From Bdellovibrio sp. (GTDB lineage Bacteria > Bdellovibrionota > Bdellovibrionia > Bdellovibrionales > Bdellovibrionaceae), in the NCBI GenBank assembly GCA_003176075.1, contig PSRN01000012.1:1-15571 (forward strand): a stretch of DNA of 15,571 nt. Direction: 5' to 3'. The notes under the pieces are model-generated. The model did not search any database and was not told where the DNA came from. It worked only from the letters and a program-made list of their open reading frames with translations. The position numbers and the translations under genes were made by a program. Numbering within the stretch: the stretch's first letter is position 1; the number at the start of each line of letters is the position of its first letter. Of this stretch, positions 12,659 through 15,571 are shown in pieces.

Positions 12659-14173
12659 TCACTTTTCCTGCGCCGTTTCTCTCTCCGGAATCAATTCATC
12701 CCGCAGGGCGGCCCATTCCGCCAAAGCCACCTGATAATCGCCGACCGATCTGCTGTAACCCGTTTCGGTCGTGAAAGAATCATTCATCGCCAAAATGAGG
12801 TTGCGAATTTCGGTGCGTCCCTGGTTATAAGCGGCTTGCAGCTCCTTGAGCGCTTTTTCCCGATAAGTCTTTTGTCCCCGCGCGCTCAACACGACGGCAA
12901 AAGTCGATTGGACTTTTTCTTCCTGGGTGGTGAGACGAACTTGCAAGTCCGTTTTCAGGCGCGAAAGGCGTATTTCTTCAATCTGCGCCGTGAGTTCCTT
13001 GTTGAGTTGGTCTTCTCCCAATGTGTTGGAACCAAAGTTTTGCGTGAGTTTGACACCGATGTAATAGTGGGGATTGGCTCCCCCCAGGGCCTGCCCCAAG
13101 GAGGTTGAGGAATTGGGGTCGACGCTGGTCCCATAGGCCTTCGCCACCAATCGGAGGTCGGGGTTGTTGAGCGCGGTCGCGGATTGGCGCGCGGCCTCGG
13201 CCGCCTCAAAAGTACGGACCTGGGTTTGAAATTCGCGGGTTTTTTCCAGTGCAATGTCCTTGAGCTTCGGCGGTTCTGAAAGCTCCGATTCGACTTTGAA
13301 ATCAATTTCGCTCTTGATCGGGAGGTTGAGATAAGCCAGGAGTTCGTCACTCGCCTGCAAATAGTTGAGTGATTGTTTCTTCACTTCTTGCACCTTGGAT
13401 TCCAGTTCGGCCTGGGCCTGCGGCAACTCGCCTATGCCGGCGTAGCCGTAGCCCGTCTTTTTGCGTACCGTCTCCACCAGTTTTTCGTAGGTGGCGCGGG
13501 AGTGAATGGCTTGCCGCAAATTTTCTTGCGTCACGTAGGCCGACCAATATTTGCGAAGCCCGTCCAAGACCAAGTTTTGCAAATTAAAGCCGCGCTTGGT
13601 CCGCGCGGAAGCGAAACTTTTCTCGGCGGCCAGCACCATCGAGCGGTCAGCGACGCCGAGACTGTTCTTCCAAAGCGACTGCTCAAAAGTGACGCCAACG
13701 GAGTCGAAAGTTTGATTGGCAGGAAAGAGCCCAAGAAAGGGTGAGGCGGGGTTAAAAACAGCTTGCAGGGAATTCCGTGACCATTCAAAGGTGAGGGTTG
13801 AGCCGGTCGTCCATGGTTTTTTCAAAGAGACATTGGCCAGCCAACTTGTATCCTTGAGATCAGGATAGGGAGTGTCCAATCGCTGTGTTTGATTGATGTC
13901 ATAGCCGGCGTCGGCGGCGAGCAGCCATTCATAATTTTTAAGAACATCGGACACCTGTTTACGAGCTAGCTCGGCCGTCAAATTTGTTTCGGGGGTGCGG
14001 TCACTTTTCTCCAGGACCAGGTGAGCCACGTCCTGTTGCGAAAGGACGAGTTTTGCGCCTGCGTCCTCGGCCCGGCCGCAGGGTTGCAAGAACGTCATGG
14101 TCGTCAAAATCGCGGTCAAAATCGCGGTCAAAATACCAGTGAATTGATTTGCGGGATTCGTAAATATTTTCAC
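12659..14173 (-). CDS. TolC-family outer-membrane channel protein
   Basis: This 504-residue protein has the outer-membrane efflux protein (OEP/TolC) pattern: a signal peptide, then two similar halves of long amphipathic helices separated by short beta-strand segments. Typical pieces are KSFASARTKRGFNLQNLVLD, LRKYWSAYVTQENLRQA, GELPQAQAELESKVQEVKKQ, YNQGRTEIRNLILAMNDS and the closing YQVALAEWAAL. Such proteins trimerise into a channel from outer membrane to periplasm for efflux or type I secretion. The start is GTG 14173, with GGAG seven bases upstream and a GTGA overlap with the previous gene. The ORF open to 14362 is not needed. The signal peptide contains a 12-bp tandem repeat (LTAILTAILT). 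No inner-membrane pump or adaptor gene is in the window. Confidence 0.87.
   Translation of the reverse strand: MKIFTNPANQFTGILTAILTAILTTMTFLQPCGRAEDAGAKLVLSQQDVAHLVLEKSDRTPETNLTAELARKQVSDVLKNYEWLLAADAGYDINQTQRLDTPYPDLKDTSWLANVSLKKPWTTGSTLTFEWSRNSLQAVFNPASPFLGLFPANQTFDSVGVTFEQSLWKNSLGVADRSMVLAAEKSFASARTKRGFNLQNLVLDGLRKYWSAYVTQENLRQAIHSRATYEKLVETVRKKTGYGYAGIGELPQAQAELESKVQEVKKQSLNYLQASDELLAYLNLPIKSEIDFKVESELSEPPKLKDIALEKTREFQTQVRTFEAAEAARQSATALNNPDLRLVAKAYGTSVDPNSSTSLGQALGGANPHYYIGVKLTQNFGSNTLGEDQLNKELTAQIEEIRLSRLKTDLQVRLTTQEEKVQSTFAVVLSARGQKTYREKALKELQAAYNQGRTEIRNLILAMNDSFTTETGYSRSVGDYQVALAEWAALRDELIPERETAQEK
14103..14134. repeat. 12-bp tandem repeat inside the TolC-family signal peptide
   Basis: The unit GTCAAAATCGCG occurs twice in full and once for eight bases. 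On the coding strand it encodes I-L-T-A repeated, the hydrophobic core of the signal peptide. Adding or losing one unit would change the core by four residues and keep the frame. Confidence 0.9.
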
Positions 14174-15018
14174 CACAGAACTCCGTAGGCCAGAGACCAG
14201 GAAATCGTCGTGCCGAAGGATGACTGGGCGAGTCCGGCGGCCAGACTTAATTTTTCTCCCGCGTCCAAGCTGCGCCCGAAAGCGTGGGCGACGAAGGCGC
14301 CACGGGTATAAAAATAATCCAGGGACAAGCGTGGCCCCTTCTGAATGAACACTTGCGACCACTGCAGCAGGCTTGACTTGGCCGAACTTTGCGTGACGAT
14401 CACATTTTCAAAGTCGTAACTCAGGGTTGTTCCGAGAGCTTGTGTCGTCCAATGGAGCCACCGCTTGCCCCAGGACGCCGCGAGCCCATAAGAGACCCAT
14501 TGGATATGGAGCGGATAGGATTGGCCGGAAATTGAATTGTAGTCCGTGGCGGTTGTGGAGAACTCTCCAAGCAGGTGAAATCCCCAGTCCTGGCCTCGCC
14601 ATTCTTTCTGCGCGCCAACTTTCAAGCCAAGAAAATTGAGAGTTCCCAAGTCGGCGACATTCCCGAGTCCCTCGGCGTCTTCCGGTTTTGTCACCAACAC
14701 CTTTTGTCGCGCCAATGAGGTTTGCAGGGACCACAACCAACTGCGTTCCTTCGCTGGCGCGTAATTGTCCTGAAGGGGCATCATGATCGAGGGTATGGAA
14801 TTTCCATTTTGCGCGGGGGGTGGTTGCAATTCGCGGCGAGCCGTTTCACGAAGGTTATTGCTTGCTTCTGCATTCACGCTCGCCAACGCTTCCGATCCCG
14901 CCGCGGTTTCCGCCCTCGCGGACCCATGAAGCGAAAGCAGGAGGGCGACCGAAGCCTTATTCAATGTCAGAACCAGAAATCGCTGAGTTCCATTCTCACG
15001 GAGCGTGAAATTCAACAT
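14170..15018 (-). CDS. Probable outer-membrane beta-barrel-like protein, upstream of TolC-family gene
   Basis: This protein is 282 residues long from ATG 15018, which has AAGGAGGGGG directly upstream; the longer frame to 15051 is not supported. The signal peptide (core LVLTLNKASVALLLSLHG) ends ARA before ETAAGS. The mature N-terminus is a polar, proline-rich linker. From about residue 90 on, short alternating aromatic/hydrophobic strands dominate (WGFHLLGEFSTTA, HIQWVSYGLAASWG, LSLDYFYTRGAFVAHAFG), and the chain ends SWSLAYGVLW. A terminal aromatic residue is the usual outer-membrane insertion signal. I cannot name a family. It overlaps the TolC-family start by GTGA, so the two products are probably made together. 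Confidence 0.73.
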   Translation of the reverse strand: MLNFTLRENGTQRFLVLTLNKASVALLLSLHGSARAETAAGSEALASVNAEASNNLRETARRELQPPPAQNGNSIPSIMMPLQDNYAPAKERSWLWSLQTSLARQKVLVTKPEDAEGLGNVADLGTLNFLGLKVGAQKEWRGQDWGFHLLGEFSTTATDYNSISGQSYPLHIQWVSYGLAASWGKRWLHWTTQALGTTLSYDFENVIVTQSSAKSSLLQWSQVFIQKGPRLSLDYFYTRGAFVAHAFGRSLDAGEKLSLAAGLAQSSFGTTISWSLAYGVLW

Positions 15019-15025
15019 TCCCCCT

Positions 15026-15061
15026 CCTTCATTTTTTAAGGATGAAGGCACAAGGAGTCAA
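15026..15061 (-). promoter_or_regulatory. Promoter with overlapping inverted repeat for the barrel/TolC/lipoprotein set
   Basis: On the minus strand TTGACT (15061-15056) and TAAAAA (15038-15033) are 17 bases apart, just before ATG 15018. The -10 lies between the arms of a perfect 7-bp inverted repeat, CCTTCAT and ATGAAGG (15048-15042 and 15032-15026, 9-base spacer), a plausible operator. The predicted start is close to the ribosome-binding site, so the leader would be very short. Confidence 0.42.
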
Positions 15062-15077
15062 TGATGGATTCCCTGAG

Positions 15078-15099
15078 CGTGGGCGGCGGAGCCGCCACG
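15078..15099. repeat. GC-rich hairpin between divergent promoters
   Basis: CGTGGGCGGC and GCCGCCACG pair over nine base pairs with one bulged G around the loop GGA. The core (GGCGGC/GCCGCC) is the same kind of stem as in copy B of the palindromic repeat. The bases after it, GCCGCCACG then GCAT, nearly repeat those after copy B (15473-15485). It is either a related repeat or a barrier hairpin between the two divergent transcripts. Confidence 0.55.
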
Positions 15100-15147
15100 G
15101 GCATCTTTTCCGATGGGATTTTCTTTCGACAAGAAGTGCCAAAAGCG

Positions 15148-15158
15148 TGTTAGATAAT
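15148..15158 (+). promoter_or_regulatory. Possible extended -10 promoter for the DUF6580-like gene
   Basis: TGT-TAGATA (15148-15156) is an extended -10 form; no good -35 at 17 bases is seen (TTCGAC at 15125 is too far). It would give a leader of about 60 bases to ATG 15223. Confidence 0.3.
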
Positions 15159-15222
15159 GAAAGGAAGCCTGAATTTGGTGAAGATTATTCTAGTGATTAT
15201 GATGGAGTGAAAGGTGGTGGGC

Positions 15223-15571
15223 ATGGCAAGAGCACACTGGGTGACAGGTTTGATTTTTCTGCTGACGATGGTTCTTTCGCGCTTGATTCCGCATCCCCCC
15301 AACTGGACGGCGGCCGGGGCTTTTGCTCTCTGGAGTGCCTGGTCGTTTGGTGGCTGGCGGCTGTCCAGCATGGGCGGCGCTGTCCAAGTCGGTGCCCTTG
15401 GCACCTCCGCAGACCAAGTCGGTGGCTGCACCAGCTTCGCCGCCCGAGGCGGCTCCGTTGGCACCTCCGCAGCCGCCACGTGCATTATTCTTCCCCTGAT
15501 GGCGCGTTTGGCGACGGATTTGATCCTGGGTTTTGACGGCTCGATGGGTGGAGTTTATCTCGGAGTGGCTT
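15223..15571 (+). CDS. DUF6580-like membrane protein with in-frame repeat insertion (3' end outside the window)
   Basis: ATG 15223 has AAGGTGG five bases upstream, and an in-frame TGA lies just before it (15208-15210), so the start is secure. The frame is open for 116 codons to the end of the window. Residues 7-22 are a membrane helix. SRLIPHPPNWTAAGAFALW (19-37) matches the characteristic SRLxPHPPNFTPxxALALF block of DUF6580 membrane proteins, and LPLMARLATDLILGF (90-104) matches the next block, LPLxALLxSDLxLGF. Family members have roughly ten residues between FGG and LPL. Here there are about 45, and the extra part (about residues 54-84: VQVGALGTSADQVGG and on) is encoded by two tandem palindromic repeats. 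Function is unknown. A small-ORF finder can miss it because it lacks a stop in the window. Confidence 0.75.
   Translation, partial: MARAHWVTGLIFLLTMVLSRLIPHPPNWTAAGAFALWSAWSFGGWRLSSMGGAVQVGALGTSADQVGGCTSFAARGGSVGTSAAATCIILPLMARLATDLILGFDGSMGGVYLGVA
15384..15412. repeat. Palindromic repeat, copy A, inside the DUF6580-like gene
   Basis: It has the same two arms as copy C (CCAAGTCGGTGCC and GGCACCTCCGCAG), here with loop CTT instead of GTC. In the reading frame it encodes QVGALGTSA. It is followed by one base and then copy B. Confidence 0.85.
15414..15472. repeat. Palindromic repeat, copy B, with long central insert
   Basis: It carries the same left arm start (CCAAGTCGGTG, 15414-15424) and right arm (GGCACCTCCGCAG, 15460-15472), but the centre is 35 bases and contains a second perfect stem, GCCGCC-CGA-GGCGGC (15439-15453). 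It encodes QVGGCTSFAARGGSVGTSA in frame with the host gene. Arms and order identify it as a long variant of the same element. Confidence 0.75.

Noticed and set aside
12594..12662. N-terminal extension of the lipoprotein gene through the repeat
   Set aside because: The extension would place a palindromic repeat before the signal peptide and spoil it; ATG 12593 directly opens a good lipoprotein signal.
15042..15536. Long plus-strand open frame over the DUF6580-like gene (164 codons)
   Set aside because: It has no ribosome-binding site and an arginine- and tryptophan-rich composition. The overlapping frame from 15223 has a Shine-Dalgarno, a membrane helix and recognisable family blocks.
1..15571. 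CRISPR arrays, tRNA or rRNA genes, insertion sequences
   Set aside because: I saw no regularly spaced repeats, no tRNA-like cloverleaf, no rRNA segments and no transposase-like protein in the window.

Overview
This 15.6 kb window looks like chromosomal DNA of a Gram-negative bacterium. It has many Sec and Tat signal peptides, a TolC-family outer-membrane protein, lipoproteins and a c-type heme protein. A Bdellovibrio-like (Bdellovibrionota) source is the best guess. It rests on the style of the secreted proteins, frequent TTG/GTG starts and a gene with a Bdellovibrio-type histone fold. It is inference, not proof.

Layout. Bases 2-496 (+) are the 3' end of acetyl-CoA synthetase (acs). Bases 657-3649 (+) hold three unrecognised genes, at least two of them with signal peptides. 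A SAM-dependent methyltransferase follows at 3731-4642 (+); its 3' end overlaps a convergent gene by 81 bp. A three-gene minus-strand operon runs 8584->4562: a secreted protein with one CxxCH heme site, a Tat-exported DUF1501-like protein and a small probable lipoprotein. These are joined by an ATGA overlap and by a Shine-Dalgarno placed in the stop codon of the upstream gene. A lone secreted hypothetical gene (9423->8872, -) has its own promoter. Bases 9539-9936 are a frameshifted antitoxin-like pseudogene. An intact toxin-antitoxin pair of the TumE / HVO_A0114 type (10215-10870, +) follows, joined by an ATGA overlap.

A minus-strand envelope gene set runs 15018->11514: a beta-barrel-like protein, a TolC-family protein (GTGA overlap) and a lipoprotein. 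After 65 bp comes a gene (11448->10888) that joins an N-terminal cysteine/histidine zinc-finger-like domain to a C-terminal histone fold through a Ser/Gly/Ala-rich linker. The window ends inside a divergent gene (15223 onward, +) for a DUF6580-like membrane protein.

The two most striking observations are these. First, the zinc-finger/histone-fold protein keeps the RxTxxxxD motif of prokaryotic histones. Second, there is a short palindromic repeat with constant arms and a variable loop. One copy lies between the TolC and lipoprotein genes, and two tandem copies sit in frame inside the DUF6580-like coding sequence, where they add about 30 residues between the conserved blocks.
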